This document shows positions 26,130 through 34,861 of a stretch of DNA of 64,000 nt, piece by piece. The position numbers were made by a program, and so were the translations under genes. Position 1 is the stretch's first letter. Every line of letters starts with the position of its first letter. The stretch lies in assembly GCA_903895725.1 (NCBI GenBank), contig CAITUV010000046.1:124001-188000 (forward strand). The letters are read 5' to 3'. The notes beneath the pieces were generated by a model that worked only from the letters and a program-made list of their open reading frames with translations, was not told the DNA's origin and made no database searches. The stretch is from an uncultured Myxococcales bacterium. Lineage in GTDB: Bacteria > Myxococcota_A > UBA9042 > CAIXZC01.

Positions 26130-26194
26130 GGTCTCCCCTCAACTGCCCCGGGAAACTGGAGCACCAGTGCCGCCCGGAGTGTGCTTCGATTCAT
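26126..26194 (-). other. 22-codon leader, remnant of a lipoprotein signal sequence
   Basis: From the ATG at 26194 (behind AGGGAGG) the frame reads MNRSTLRAALVL and then non-signal residues, ending in a TGA that overlaps the ATG of 25080-26129. The first residues resemble MRRKTLRGASVIAL at 49229. In the other repeat copies an intact lipoprotein starts at this place, so a deletion probably joined a truncated signal sequence to the present gene. Confidence 0.4.
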
Positions 26195-26207
26195 GGTCCA
26201 TCCTCCC

Positions 26208-26490
26208 TGCTCCTCAAGCATCCGCATTCCTGGCGAGATTGTCAACGCGTACACACTATCACGTAAACAACATGTACAGGTCTGTCATTCGGCCCCGGAC
26301 TGCCTGTTCCTCCCTTGCATCCAGCTCTCGGGCCTTCCCGGTGCTCCCGCTGGCCCAATACAGCCCGGGCTCCGCTGGACGGAGTCTGCAACCGTCGTGC
26401 CAGGGGTGGGAGCACGGGAAATTCGTCATGGCACGAGGATTGCTTTTCCGCGTAGAGGAAGGATAGTGTTCTGGAGGGAGGTTGCGACGA
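26208..26490. repeat. divergent promoter repeat, copy A
   Basis: This is one of four ~280-bp copies (26208, 41141, 46845, 49243) lying between leftward and rightward genes. Shared marks in order: CAAGCATCCGCATTCC; a TGTCAA that gives a perfect TTGACA on the minus strand; a GTACA...TGTAC inverted repeat around CACGTAAACAA; GTCTGCAACCGTCGTGC; TGGCACG-N4-TTGCT; and GGAAGGATAGTGTT before an AGGAGG-type ribosome binding site. In this copy the downstream start codon is mutated to ACG (26487-26489). Confidence 0.8.
26429..26444 (+). promoter_or_regulatory. sigma-54 promoter, copy A
   Basis: TGGCACG-AGGA-TTGCT matches the -24/-12 consensus at all conserved positions. It lies about 78 bp before the ATG at 26522. 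Confidence 0.7.
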
Positions 26491-26521
26491 GATATCGGTT
26501 CCTCACTTCCGTGAGGGAGGC

Positions 26522-26980
26522 ATGAGGAGAACGGACCGAGCGACGTGGAAGAGGATGACGCTGGTGTTACCCGTTTGTCTGCTTGCCGCCTGCGGGCTCT
26601 GCGGATGCGACGAAGAGCGGGTCGTTCTGGTGGACTACACCCCGCCGCTGAGCCGACTCCGCTCGACTTCGTCCTTGAGCCGGACGTGGACCTGCCGGTA
26701 TCCCTCCGGGAACCGGGGGAGAACGCCCCCAAAGAACTCGGTTCCGAGCCTCACGATTCGCATTCCGACCGAGGCACTGACGGGCATCGCTTCCCGCAGG
26801 GCAGTGCTCGAGGTGACGACGAACGCGGCCGAGGCCGAGGCTACCTCCCATCCGGGCCAGGGAGTCTGCAACGAGGACCCGGGGACGGGGCGCATCAACG
26901 GCTGGTGCGGCGTGTCTGAAGCACCCACCCCGGACGACGGCAAGTTCGTGACGAAGATCGAGTTCTGGATCGTGCCATGA
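26522..26980 (+). CDS. internally deleted lipoprotein (paralogue of 43305-43949)
   Basis: A 152-residue product with the ATG at 26522 behind GAGGGAGG. The signal region MTLVLPVCLLAACGLCGCDEE matches the gene at 43305, and the C-terminal 75 residues (SVPSLTIRIPTEALTGIA to IEFWIVP) are nearly identical to it. Between them about 190 bp are missing, and residues ~42-70 are read in a shifted frame: the DNA still matches the paralogue, but the peptide does not until a one-base insertion near 26733 restores the frame. The protein may be non-functional or altered. It sits directly behind a sigma-54 promoter; the lipoprotein that precedes the paralogue (41411) is absent here. Confidence 0.6.
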   Translation: MRRTDRATWKRMTLVLPVCLLAACGLCGCDEERVVLVDYTPPLSRLRSTSSLSRTWTCRYPSGNRGRTPPKNSVPSLTIRIPTEALTGIASRRAVLEVTTNAAEAEATSHPGQGVCNEDPGTGRINGWCGVSEAPTPDDGKFVTKIEFWIVP

Positions 26981-27058
26981 CGGAGACCGGAAGCGGCGAA
27001 GGAGGGCGGATATCCGGGGTCACAGGGAGGTCCCTGTTGCCTGGAATGATGTCACCCC

Positions 27059-29239
27059 TCACATGGCCGCCTCCTGGATGTCGTTGCAGTCCTCGCCCGA
27101 CGGGGTCAGCCACTTGCCCTCGGTGACGATGCCGAGATCGGACCCGGGGACGGGCTTGTCGAAGATCGGCTTGGCATCAGGATCGCAGAGCACCCGGACT
27201 CCGGAATCCGTGGTGACAACCTCGGGCTTGTAGATCTGGACGGCAATGTCCGAAGCCGAGAAGATGGGGTCCGAGCGCGACTCCCCGTTGCTCTCGAACC
27301 ACTGCAGGCAGACCAAGTTCCACGCGGAGGGCTCCTTGTACTTCGGGTCGAGCGGCATGCCCGAGTTGTACCGCCCGTTCTTGTCGATGAAGGCAGAAAA
27401 GTCCTCCCCCGGATGGTGTTCTGCCAGGTAGGCCTTGCAGCACTCGAAGTAGGGACCGTCCACAAGCCAGTTCGTCCGGTTCGCCACGTACCCGTTGCAG
27501 CAGTAGGTCGGGTTGCCGTTGGGCGAGTCGTAGTAGAAGACGCACTCCTTGGGTTCGTCGGGGCCGGCCACTGCGTCCTTGCAGAGCTCGTCCCCACCGA
27601 ACGGTACCGTCACGAAGCGCACGTTCATCCGTCCCGAGACGCACTCCTCGCCCTCCGGAAAGGACGCATAGCACTCCTGGAGGTCCTTCGGGCAGACGGC
27701 CCAGTCCGTACATTCCGCCATCGGGTGCGGACCGTTCTCCTTCGAGCCGCTGGCAACCTGCGGGGGAAGCTCGACTGCACCGCCGCATTGCACGTCCAGC
27801 GGCACGCAGAGGTTCTTGTCATCCGACCCCCAGCAGAACTCGCAGTCCCCGGACGGGGCATCGACCGCATAGGCAATGTCCCAGACGGCCGGCTTCTCGC
27901 AAGTAATGCCCTCGAGATCGCACACCCCGATTACCCACCCCTCCCCTCCGGTCTCCCACGAGGTGCACATGCCGTCGTCGCTTCCGGTCATGTGACAGGT
28001 GCTGCGCTGATGCTCTCCGCCGCACTTCACATTGGCCCAGAAGCATGTGTTGTCATAGAAGAGCAGCTCGGTGCCCAGGGCAAACGGACAGCCCGGGGCC
28101 GGGGTTTCGAGCGCTTCCATAGTCGAGATCCACTCCGCCTCGGACAGCATCTCCGCCTCCGAGGAGTTGAGGCGCAGCCACTGCCGCTTCCCGTCCTCGT
28201 CGCCCAAGTCGATGTCCGCACTCTCGAAGCAGTAGTCCAGCGGTGCGCACCGCGACCCCGGCGGGCAGCGCAGGCGCAGCTCGCCTTCCGTGGCGGGGAA
28301 CTCCTGACCGTTCACGGAAACGACGGCCCGGACGCAGTGGTCGCAAGCACACTCCTGGCCATCCAGGCACTCGGGCGGGACGATGTGCACGGCCTTCTCA
28401 GCCATCGGGGCCTGCTTAAGCGCCTGCCCGGAAAACGTCACCGACAGGCCGGAGCACGGGAGGACAAGCCGGTACTCCGTCTCCTCCTTCTCCAGGCTGA
28501 CGGTGAACAGGGTCCTCAGGTCATACAGAGCCTGGTTCGCCACGAACCCCGCTACACTGGCGCTGGGGTAGTACACCTTGCCCTTCTCCAGGTCGGCAAA
28601 CGCCGGGTCCACCTTGTCCAGGTAGCACTGGCCGACGGTGGCCAGGTCGTCCTTGGAGATCATGTCCCACACGTTGCACCCTACTGGGGAGGCGCAGAAG
28701 CCTGCGTTGCAGACCTGCCCGTCGGCGCAGTCCTCCGGGCCATCGCACGCTGGAGCGACCACCACGGCCCATACGCTCAGGTGGGTCGTCTGCCCGCTCA
28801 CTTGCCCTTTCTGTGCGTCAGCGACGCTGCCGGCCAGCGGCACCCAGGCACCGGCCTGGGCATGGGCAAGCTTCAAGTCACCGTAGTCCTGTCCGGCCTT
28901 CAGCGCACTGCCCGGAACTGTGATGGAAAGCGTGACTTCGGTGAGGAACGCCACGAAGTCTCCTGCGGTCCCGCCCTCCGGCTCGATGGAGAAGACCGGG
29001 CCGATGTTCCCCGTTGGATGGTCGGAGACCTTGCGGACCACGAGGTCCACCTCCTTCCCCAGCGCCCCTTCGGGGACGACCAGGGTGAGCTCCCCGAGCG
29101 TGACGGTCCCCCCTCCGGGTCCAACCTTCGCCTCGGTCCTTGCCGACTCCGAGGTGGCAAGCGACCCGCAGCCGCCCGCTGTGGCCCCGAAAGCCAGGGC
29201 GAGCCATGCCGTGACGATCCACACGTTGCCGTTCCTCAT
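27059..29239 (-). CDS. ZU5-type domain lipoprotein, last gene of sigma/caspase operon 1
   Basis: A 726-residue protein with lipobox TAGGC at the end of the signal sequence; the ATG at 29239 follows GGGAGGTGG. Residues ~38-160 are ZU5-like (VGPGGGTVTLGELTLVVPEGAL, then DLVVRKVSDHPTGNIGPVF). A Cys-containing linker (CDGPEDCADGQVCNAGFC) and a long unrecognised Cys-rich region follow. ZU5 domains occur in death-domain and PIDD-type proteins and can undergo autoproteolysis; whether this one is processed is unknown. It lies 13 bp behind the caspase-like gene at 29253, and the second operon has the same order, so the two products probably act together in the envelope. Its last 45 codons are duplicated as stranded fragments at 20084 and 44029. 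Confidence 0.8.
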   Translation of the reverse strand: MRNGNVWIVTAWLALAFGATAGGCGSLATSESARTEAKVGPGGGTVTLGELTLVVPEGALGKEVDLVVRKVSDHPTGNIGPVFSIEPEGGTAGDFVAFLTEVTLSITVPGSALKAGQDYGDLKLAHAQAGAWVPLAGSVADAQKGQVSGQTTHLSVWAVVVAPACDGPEDCADGQVCNAGFCASPVGCNVWDMISKDDLATVGQCYLDKVDPAFADLEKGKVYYPSASVAGFVANQALYDLRTLFTVSLEKEETEYRLVLPCSGLSVTFSGQALKQAPMAEKAVHIVPPECLDGQECACDHCVRAVVSVNGQEFPATEGELRLRCPPGSRCAPLDYCFESADIDLGDEDGKRQWLRLNSSEAEMLSEAEWISTMEALETPAPGCPFALGTELLFYDNTCFWANVKCGGEHQRSTCHMTGSDDGMCTSWETGGEGWVIGVCDLEGITCEKPAVWDIAYAVDAPSGDCEFCWGSDDKNLCVPLDVQCGGAVELPPQVASGSKENGPHPMAECTDWAVCPKDLQECYASFPEGEECVSGRMNVRFVTVPFGGDELCKDAVAGPDEPKECVFYYDSPNGNPTYCCNGYVANRTNWLVDGPYFECCKAYLAEHHPGEDFSAFIDKNGRYNSGMPLDPKYKEPSAWNLVCLQWFESNGESRSDPIFSASDIAVQIYKPEVVTTDSGVRVLCDPDAKPIFDKPVPGSDLGIVTEGKWLTPSGEDCNDIQEAAM

Positions 29240-29252
29240 GCTCCACCTCCCT

Positions 29253-30797
29253 TCAGAAGCTCCATCCAGCCCCCACGAAAGCCCGGGGGGCCGGCCAAGC
29301 CCCTGGTCGTCTGTTCACGTACCCCACAAAGACATCCATCTCGAATGACATCATCAGCGTGAGTGCTTCGAACGGATGCACGGCTCCTCCCACCTGGGCT
29401 CCGGCCAGGGCCGCCCAGGCAGTGAGAGTGCCGAGCACGTCGGTTTCCTGCTGGAAACAGGAGGCCCCGCCCACGACTCCGGCAAACAGATCCACTCGGT
29501 AGAGCGGAAAGCGCCAGAGTGCGGATACGGCAGCTTCCCATCCGTCGAGGTCGTACACGAAGCCGTCTTCGTTGACAGAGGCGCGCCCCCATCCCAGGCG
29601 TGCTCCGATGGCGAAATGCTCGAGAAGCCTCGTGTAGGAAAGCTCGGCCCCGTGCATGGCCCCCATGGCGGGCAGGAACCACCCGGTCAGGCCGTACCCC
29701 GCTGCCACGATGTTGTTCCTGGAGGGCTCGCCTCCGCGTGGAAGCGAAATGTCCCCGGCGGCGGTCTTCATGGCGGATGGGTCGACCTTGAAGCGGCCTC
29801 CCGCCGCGACCTCTACCGTGCATTCCTGGAAGATCCCATCCGCCTGTCGGCGCAGGAGGTGGAAGGACCCGGGTGGCACAAAGAGCGCCCGATCCCGGTC
29901 TCCGGGCTGGGTCAGCTCAGCGACCAGCTCCCTGTCCCCGGTCGTCAGGTAGTACGTTCCCTGGGACGCTGCCGGAAAGACAACGGCGGCTGCCTTGTCG
30001 GACAGTGCTGCGAGCACGAGCTCTCCCTTGCCTTCGAGATCGAGGCTGTAGCTCGGATGCTGGGCGCCGGCCACGTTGGCGGCAGTGTCCCCGACGGTGT
30101 GACGGTAGGCATACAGGTAGGCTTCCTTGAGCGTCACCCGCAGGTCGGAATCATCGTCCGCTGCCCCATACAGCGCCGAAACGAGGTGGTGCGTGAAGTA
30201 AGAACCACCCAGGCGTGCGCTCTCCTGCGCCAGCTCGCCGAACCCGGCCGATGCCAGGATGGCGGTTCCTTCGGTGTTGAGGTCACCGTGCAGGTCGATG
30301 TCGAAGCTCGGCCCTCGGGAAACGCCCTTGGTTCCCACAAGGCCGCCGCTGAAGCACGCGTCCACCAGGGCCAGGCGGACCTTCGCACCGGATCCTTCCA
30401 CCCTTTCCTTGAGCCGGGAGAACGGGTAGCGGCTCTTCCCCAACTCCAGGACCGTCCCGTCCGAGTGCCCGGAGAAGTAGACCAGCAGCAGCGATTCCTC
30501 TCCCGGTGCCCCGGCGAGCTTCTCCTCGGCCCGCGTGAATGCGGCATCCAGTGCATCGGCATCGGCATCGAGAAGCAGGTCGACGTTCTCAGGAGCAAAG
30601 CCGCCCACCGAGGTCAGGGCGGAGGCAATCCTTCGGGCATCGGATTGTGCGTACTTCAGGGGAGCGCGCATCGGCGCCCCTTCGTTGTTCCCCGCAACGA
30701 TTCCGATCCGCAGGGTCTGGGCAAGGGAAGTGGCAGTCGGCAGCAACAGGAGCCCGGCAAGCATTGCAAAGGCCGGTCTGCGAAGGAGGGGGTTCAT
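29253..30797 (-). CDS. secreted caspase-family (C14) protease fused to a barrel-like C-terminal domain, operon 1
   Basis: A 514-residue protein with an N-terminal signal (MLAGLLLLPTATSLAQ). Residues ~28-240 are caspase/metacaspase-like: LRIGIVAGNNEG start, catalytic His111 in YFSGHSDG and catalytic Cys148 in LVDACFSGG. A middle region of ~110 residues follows. From ~370 the chain alternates as in an outer-membrane barrel (GYGLTGWFLPAMGAMHGAELSY, then FAIGARLGWGR) and ends in GAGWSF, a terminal Phe typical of barrel insertion signals. The start at 30797 has AAGGAGG and its ATG overlaps the anti-sigma stop. A protease acting in the periplasm or displayed from the outer membrane is inferred; the substrate is unknown. 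It is paralogous to 34862-36412. Confidence 0.82.
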   Translation of the reverse strand: MNPLLRRPAFAMLAGLLLLPTATSLAQTLRIGIVAGNNEGAPMRAPLKYAQSDARRIASALTSVGGFAPENVDLLLDADADALDAAFTRAEEKLAGAPGEESLLLVYFSGHSDGTVLELGKSRYPFSRLKERVEGSGAKVRLALVDACFSGGLVGTKGVSRGPSFDIDLHGDLNTEGTAILASAGFGELAQESARLGGSYFTHHLVSALYGAADDDSDLRVTLKEAYLYAYRHTVGDTAANVAGAQHPSYSLDLEGKGELVLAALSDKAAAVVFPAASQGTYYLTTGDRELVAELTQPGDRDRALFVPPGSFHLLRRQADGIFQECTVEVAAGGRFKVDPSAMKTAAGDISLPRGGEPSRNNIVAAGYGLTGWFLPAMGAMHGAELSYTRLLEHFAIGARLGWGRASVNEDGFVYDLDGWEAAVSALWRFPLYRVDLFAGVVGGASCFQQETDVLGTLTAWAALAGAQVGGAVHPFEALTLMMSFEMDVFVGYVNRRPGAWPAPRAFVGAGWSF

Positions 30798-31669
30798 CGG
30801 GCCTCCTTGGCAAGCTCGACCACGACGACCTCCGCCTGGAGATGGTTGACTTCCACCGGCCCTCCTTCCAGCCGCTCGCACCGTTCGGCAACGAATTCCA
30901 GCACGTCGGCCGCTTTCAGGCGGGAATCCGAGAAGAAGCCCACAAGTCGCTCCTTGCCGATGCTGTCGTCCAGGACCAGCGAACCCTCCAGGGGCTCCCC
31001 CTCGGGAGGCACGGCATCGCTGCCGCTCCCCTCCCACGGATAGACCACCTGTTGCGAGCGCTTCGAGTCGACGTACACCAACAGCAGCCAGCGGTGGCCG
31101 CCCCCGCAGGGAACGACCCGCAGCCGATCCCCGGGGCGCAGCTTCTTCCCGTCCTGCAACGGCCGCGCCTTTCCATCGCGGGACAGGAAGACCCGCAGCG
31201 CAGCGGCCGACTTGGTACCCACGTACGGATCGTCCTCAGCCTGCGGGGTAGCCGCCACAGGCTCTGCTCTGCGGCCGGTTCCCCGGTCCTGCCATCCATC
31301 GAGCGCCACCACTGCGACAACGAGGATGCTCACTGCGGCCACCGCTCCGGTTGCCCAGGCGAAGCGCCTCGATGTCCACCAGCGCCGGTTCCTTTCCGCT
31401 TCGGCAGCCAGGACCGCCGGCAGGGTCCGGGGAAGAACCCGGCCGGCAAACAGGCGCTCCTGCTCGACTGCATTCTCGATCCGGGACGCACAGCTCGAAC
31501 ACTCGGCCGCATGGTGGGCAAGAGACGGATCGGCCGAGTGGCCCCAGAGCCGCTGGCGCACGAGCTGGTCCACCTCGCGGTGCGACAGACAGGCACCCTC
31601 GGCCCCCATGCTTTCAGGACGATCCCGCCGGGCCCCAAGCCCGTCGCCGGATTCCGCTTGTCCGCTCAT
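30794..31669 (-). CDS. zinc-finger anti-sigma factor with periplasmic DUF4384-like domain, operon 1
   Basis: A 291-residue protein. The cytoplasmic part has an anti-sigma zinc-finger pattern (HHAAECSSC), followed by one transmembrane helix at ~107-127 (WATGAVAAVSILVVAVVAL). The outside part (~150-245) has LRPGDRLRVVPCGGG and LLLVYVDSKRSQQVVYPWEG, as in DUF4384 domains found in caspase-associated proteins. It should hold the ECF sigma factor encoded immediately upstream and release it on an envelope signal. The stop overlaps the caspase start and its start overlaps the sigma stop, both as ATGA. Confidence 0.8.
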   Translation of the reverse strand: MSGQAESGDGLGARRDRPESMGAEGACLSHREVDQLVRQRLWGHSADPSLAHHAAECSSCASRIENAVEQERLFAGRVLPRTLPAVLAAEAERNRRWWTSRRFAWATGAVAAVSILVVAVVALDGWQDRGTGRRAEPVAATPQAEDDPYVGTKSAAALRVFLSRDGKARPLQDGKKLRPGDRLRVVPCGGGHRWLLLVYVDSKRSQQVVYPWEGSGSDAVPPEGEPLEGSLVLDDSIGKERLVGFFSDSRLKAADVLEFVAERCERLEGGPVEVNHLQAEVVVVELAKEAR

Positions 31670-32187
31670 GCCGATTCCTCCAGCAGGGGTCGTTCCCTAA
31701 GCACCCGCTCACGGAACCGCTTGACCAATCGGCCCGCGTGCTGCGGCGTCATCGAGAGCTCCCGTCCCACCTCTTCCAGGGTCATTTCCTCCAGGAAGAA
31801 CAACAGGACGACCTCCTGCATCCTGCCCGAGGCCAGGCCGATGCAGCGGCGCAACAGCGCTCGGCTCCCAACTCTTCGTTCGGGATCCTCGCCGCCGAAC
31901 CGGGCGGTGTCTTCGTTCCCCTCCATCTCCGCATCAGATACTTCGTGCGCGGCTTTGCGTGCCATGCTGCGGAGCCGCTTGATGCAGTAGTTGGTCGAGA
32001 TGCGGAACAGGTAGTTGGCCGCTCGCTCCGGCTCGACAAGGCCGTCCAGCTTGCGAAGGATTCTCAGGAACACCTCCTGCACCGCAACCTCCGCTTCGGC
32101 GTGTGAGCCCAGGAACCTCAGGCAACGACGGTACACGGCTCCGCCGTGGCGCCTGTACAGTGACTCGATGGCGCTCGTACCCGTCAC
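31666..32187 (-). CDS. ECF-type RNA polymerase sigma factor, operon 1
   Basis: A 173-residue sigma-70 family protein from the GTG at 32187 (AGGAG upstream), the start that aligns with its paralogue; an ATG at 32277 would add 30 unlikely residues. Region 2 is visible in LYRRHGGAVYRRCLRFLG, EVFLRILRKLDG and ANYLFRISTNYCIKRLR, and region 4 in FFLEEMTLEEVGRELSMT and RLVKRFRERVL. It directs RNA polymerase to its own target promoters and probably to this operon. It is the first gene of the four-gene unit ending at 27059. It is similar to the sigma gene at 37441, so the two operons could cross-talk. Confidence 0.85.
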   Translation of the reverse strand: MTGTSAIESLYRRHGGAVYRRCLRFLGSHAEAEVAVQEVFLRILRKLDGLVEPERAANYLFRISTNYCIKRLRSMARKAAHEVSDAEMEGNEDTARFGGEDPERRVGSRALLRRCIGLASGRMQEVVLLFFLEEMTLEEVGRELSMTPQHAGRLVKRFRERVLRERPLLEESA

Positions 32188-32325
32188 CCGGGCTCCTGTT
32201 CCGCACTTGACAAGACAGGCCTGCCCACCGTCTTCCCGGGCAGGCAGCCTGCTTGTCCGTCCGCCTCCATCATACATTCATCCGGGAGATGGGGAAAACG
32301 AACCTGTCAGACGAAGACTTGCGGA

Positions 32326-34845
32326 TTACTCGGCGGCCGAGAACTCGATGGCATCGAGGGCAAGGACGCTGATGTAGATGGAGTCGCCCTTGTCGGTCAC
32401 GCTGATCTTGAGGGTGACCGGCTTGCCGGCAAGTCCCGGCGGCAGCGGGAAGGCGAGCTTCTGCCAGGCCGTGCTCCAGACGTCCCCCTGGTCGAACGCG
32501 ACGTCAGACTGCGCCAGCTCGCCGAAGAGGGTCCCACACCCGTTGCACTCGCTTGCCGGGCAGACGTCGTCGATCGAGAAGTCGAGCACCGTGACCGTCT
32601 GCTCACCGTCGGTCAACGTGACTTCCACTGCATCCTGGAAGACGCTGCCGCACCACTCCTTGAACTCCTCGGAGTAGAAGGCGAAAGCCATCTTCAGCCA
32701 CTTCGCATCGGCGGGGATGCAGAACCCGCGTTCAATGGTCCCTCCCTCGTGCTGTGCGGAGATCCCGTTGCCCACGAGCGCCATGTAGCTGCCTTCCGGG
32801 GCCGGGGTCGCACCCAGGTTGGGAACGACCTGCACGTCGCCGTCCACGGACCACCCGTCGACGGTGCCGGACTCGAAGCCGTCGGCGAAGCACGGAGTAC
32901 CCTGGCAGGTACACGCAGGGACGCACTGCCCGGTCTCGTGGGAGCAGGTCTGGCCGACGGGGCACAGATCGCACCAGCCACGGCAGCCGTCAGGGCCGCA
33001 GGCCTTGCCCTCACACGAGGGGGTGCACGGCTCGCACGCACCCTGGTCGGAGCAGGCGACGCCCTGGTTCTCCGGGCAGCTTCCGCACCAGGTGCCGCAG
33101 CCGTCGGGCCCGCATTTCCCCTGGGGCTCGCACGCGGGCTCGCAGAAGAGGTGGCACTGCCCGTCCGCCCCGCACACGCCGGTGTCGCACTGTCCACACT
33201 TGCCTCCGCAGCCGTCGGGACCGCAGGCCTTGCCCGCACAGTCGGGTTCACACCCCAGGCATTGCGCCCATGCCTCAGCGCATCCAGCAACGAGTGCGTC
33301 CTGGACGCACTCCTCCGTACCGGAATCGGACCCAATGGGACACAGTCCGGAAAGGCACTCAATCACTTTCTCTGCCTGGGCATACTCTGCAGGGGGCAGT
33401 CCGCCACCACAGTAGTCGGACATGCACTCCCAACCCCAGGTGGGCCAGCACCACAGCGAGCATTCCACGGCCTCCGGGCAGGAAGTCACCTGGGTGCACG
33501 TCCCCGCGGAGCACACCTCGTATGGCACGCACTCTCCGCAGCTCCCGCCGCAACCATCGTCACCGCACTCCTTGCCAGCGCAGTCCGGGGTGCACGGAGG
33601 GACGCACACGAAGACGAGGTCGCCGCCGGGCACCTCGACCCCCTGGCACACAAAGGGGGGCGGGCACTCTTCGAGGCACTCGGCAGTGCAGATCATGCCC
33701 GGCCCGCCGATGTCCACGCATTGCCCGGTCTCGCACTCGTCGTCCGACTGGCAGGACTGGCCCATCGGCTTCTTCTCGGGCGTGACCTCGTCCAGGCAGA
33801 TGGGCTCATCCTGGTTGGAGTGCGGGGGGGGACACTCGGGGGACGAGAATGCCGGGAGGGGAACGGGGGCAGCGGCGCATACTCCGCCGGGCGGCCCGCA
33901 GTACTGGTACTCCCACTCGTCCCCTCCTTCCATCGGGCAGAAGTCGCAGTCGGTCGTCCAGCCGCACGGGACGCAGGAATCCGCGTACACGCAGCACAGG
34001 GACAGGTTCTCGGTGCAGGCCACGGTGAATGCTTCGGAGGCTCCCTCGGAGCAGTAGTGCTTCGGTGGATCCCAGCAGGTATCTCCCGGGACCTTCCAAT
34101 CACTGAAGTAGCCGACGTTGGAGCAGCAGTCCGGTATCGGCGTGTGCACGCAGCCGGCATCCCCGACGCACTTGTCGTCCGTGCAGGGATCCCCGTCGTC
34201 GCAGTCCATCGGGGCATTGGAGCAGTTGCCGTCCTTGCCGCAGGAATCCTCGGTGCAGGGATTGGCGTCGTCACAGTCCTTGGGTACGTTGGAGCAGTTG
34301 CCGTCCTTGTCGCAGGAATCCACCGTGCAGGGGTCCTCGTCGTCACACCCTTCCTCGCAAGGCGGCGGGGGGAAGACGGGGTTGGGAAGCACGCCCCACG
34401 TGCTCAGGTGAGTCGTGCTGCCGGACACGGTGCCGGCCGCTCCCGAGCCGGCAGAGGCCACGGCGCCGTCGAGCGGAGTCCACTTGCCGTCCTCGCCCAC
34501 CCAGGCCAAAGCCAGCTCTTCGAACTTGACGTCCTGCCCGACGAGCGACTTGTCCACCGCAAACACGAGCGTGACCGGCTGGAGGAGCTTCGCCGTCGTG
34601 GTCACCTCGTACGCAGGCCCGACATTCCCCGACGGGTGGTCGTCCGTGCTGGCGATGGAGATCTCCACGTCTTTGTCCACCGCACCGGCGGGCACCACGA
34701 TCGTCAGCGTCTCGAAGACGACCGTCTTGCCCTCCGGACCGACGGTCTCGGTGTGGAAGACGGACTTGCTCGACTGGAGGTCTCCGCAGCCGAGCGCCAC
34801 GACCATGCCGACAAGAAGCACCAGAGCTCGATTCGTTCCTCTCAT
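32326..34845 (-). CDS. ZU5-type, Cys-rich lipoprotein, last gene of sigma/caspase operon 2
   Basis: An 839-residue protein. MRGTNRALVLLVGMVVALGC has lipobox ALGC; the ATG at 34845 follows AAAGGAGGTGG. Residues ~35-155 are ZU5-like (VGPEGKTVVFETLTIVVPAGAV, then ISIASTDDHPSGNVGPAYEV), closely parallel to 27059-29239. Next come three tandem DDxDPCTxDSCxKDGNCSN units, Cys-rich segments and four CGxDGCxGxCGxC modules. The last ~165 residues are a Cys-poor jelly-roll-like domain (FADGFESGTVDGWSVDGD). It lies 16 bp behind the caspase gene. Compared with its operon 1 counterpart, the N-terminal domain is kept and the rest has been exchanged, which suggests that ZU5 is the part tied to the caspase. 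Confidence 0.8.
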   Translation of the reverse strand: MRGTNRALVLLVGMVVALGCGDLQSSKSVFHTETVGPEGKTVVFETLTIVVPAGAVDKDVEISIASTDDHPSGNVGPAYEVTTTAKLLQPVTLVFAVDKSLVGQDVKFEELALAWVGEDGKWTPLDGAVASAGSGAAGTVSGSTTHLSTWGVLPNPVFPPPPCEEGCDDEDPCTVDSCDKDGNCSNVPKDCDDANPCTEDSCGKDGNCSNAPMDCDDGDPCTDDKCVGDAGCVHTPIPDCCSNVGYFSDWKVPGDTCWDPPKHYCSEGASEAFTVACTENLSLCCVYADSCVPCGWTTDCDFCPMEGGDEWEYQYCGPPGGVCAAAPVPLPAFSSPECPPPHSNQDEPICLDEVTPEKKPMGQSCQSDDECETGQCVDIGGPGMICTAECLEECPPPFVCQGVEVPGGDLVFVCVPPCTPDCAGKECGDDGCGGSCGECVPYEVCSAGTCTQVTSCPEAVECSLWCWPTWGWECMSDYCGGGLPPAEYAQAEKVIECLSGLCPIGSDSGTEECVQDALVAGCAEAWAQCLGCEPDCAGKACGPDGCGGKCGQCDTGVCGADGQCHLFCEPACEPQGKCGPDGCGTWCGSCPENQGVACSDQGACEPCTPSCEGKACGPDGCRGWCDLCPVGQTCSHETGQCVPACTCQGTPCFADGFESGTVDGWSVDGDVQVVPNLGATPAPEGSYMALVGNGISAQHEGGTIERGFCIPADAKWLKMAFAFYSEEFKEWCGSVFQDAVEVTLTDGEQTVTVLDFSIDDVCPASECNGCGTLFGELAQSDVAFDQGDVWSTAWQKLAFPLPPGLAGKPVTLKISVTDKGDSIYISVLALDAIEFSAAE

Positions 34846-34861
34846 CTTTCCACCTCCTTTC

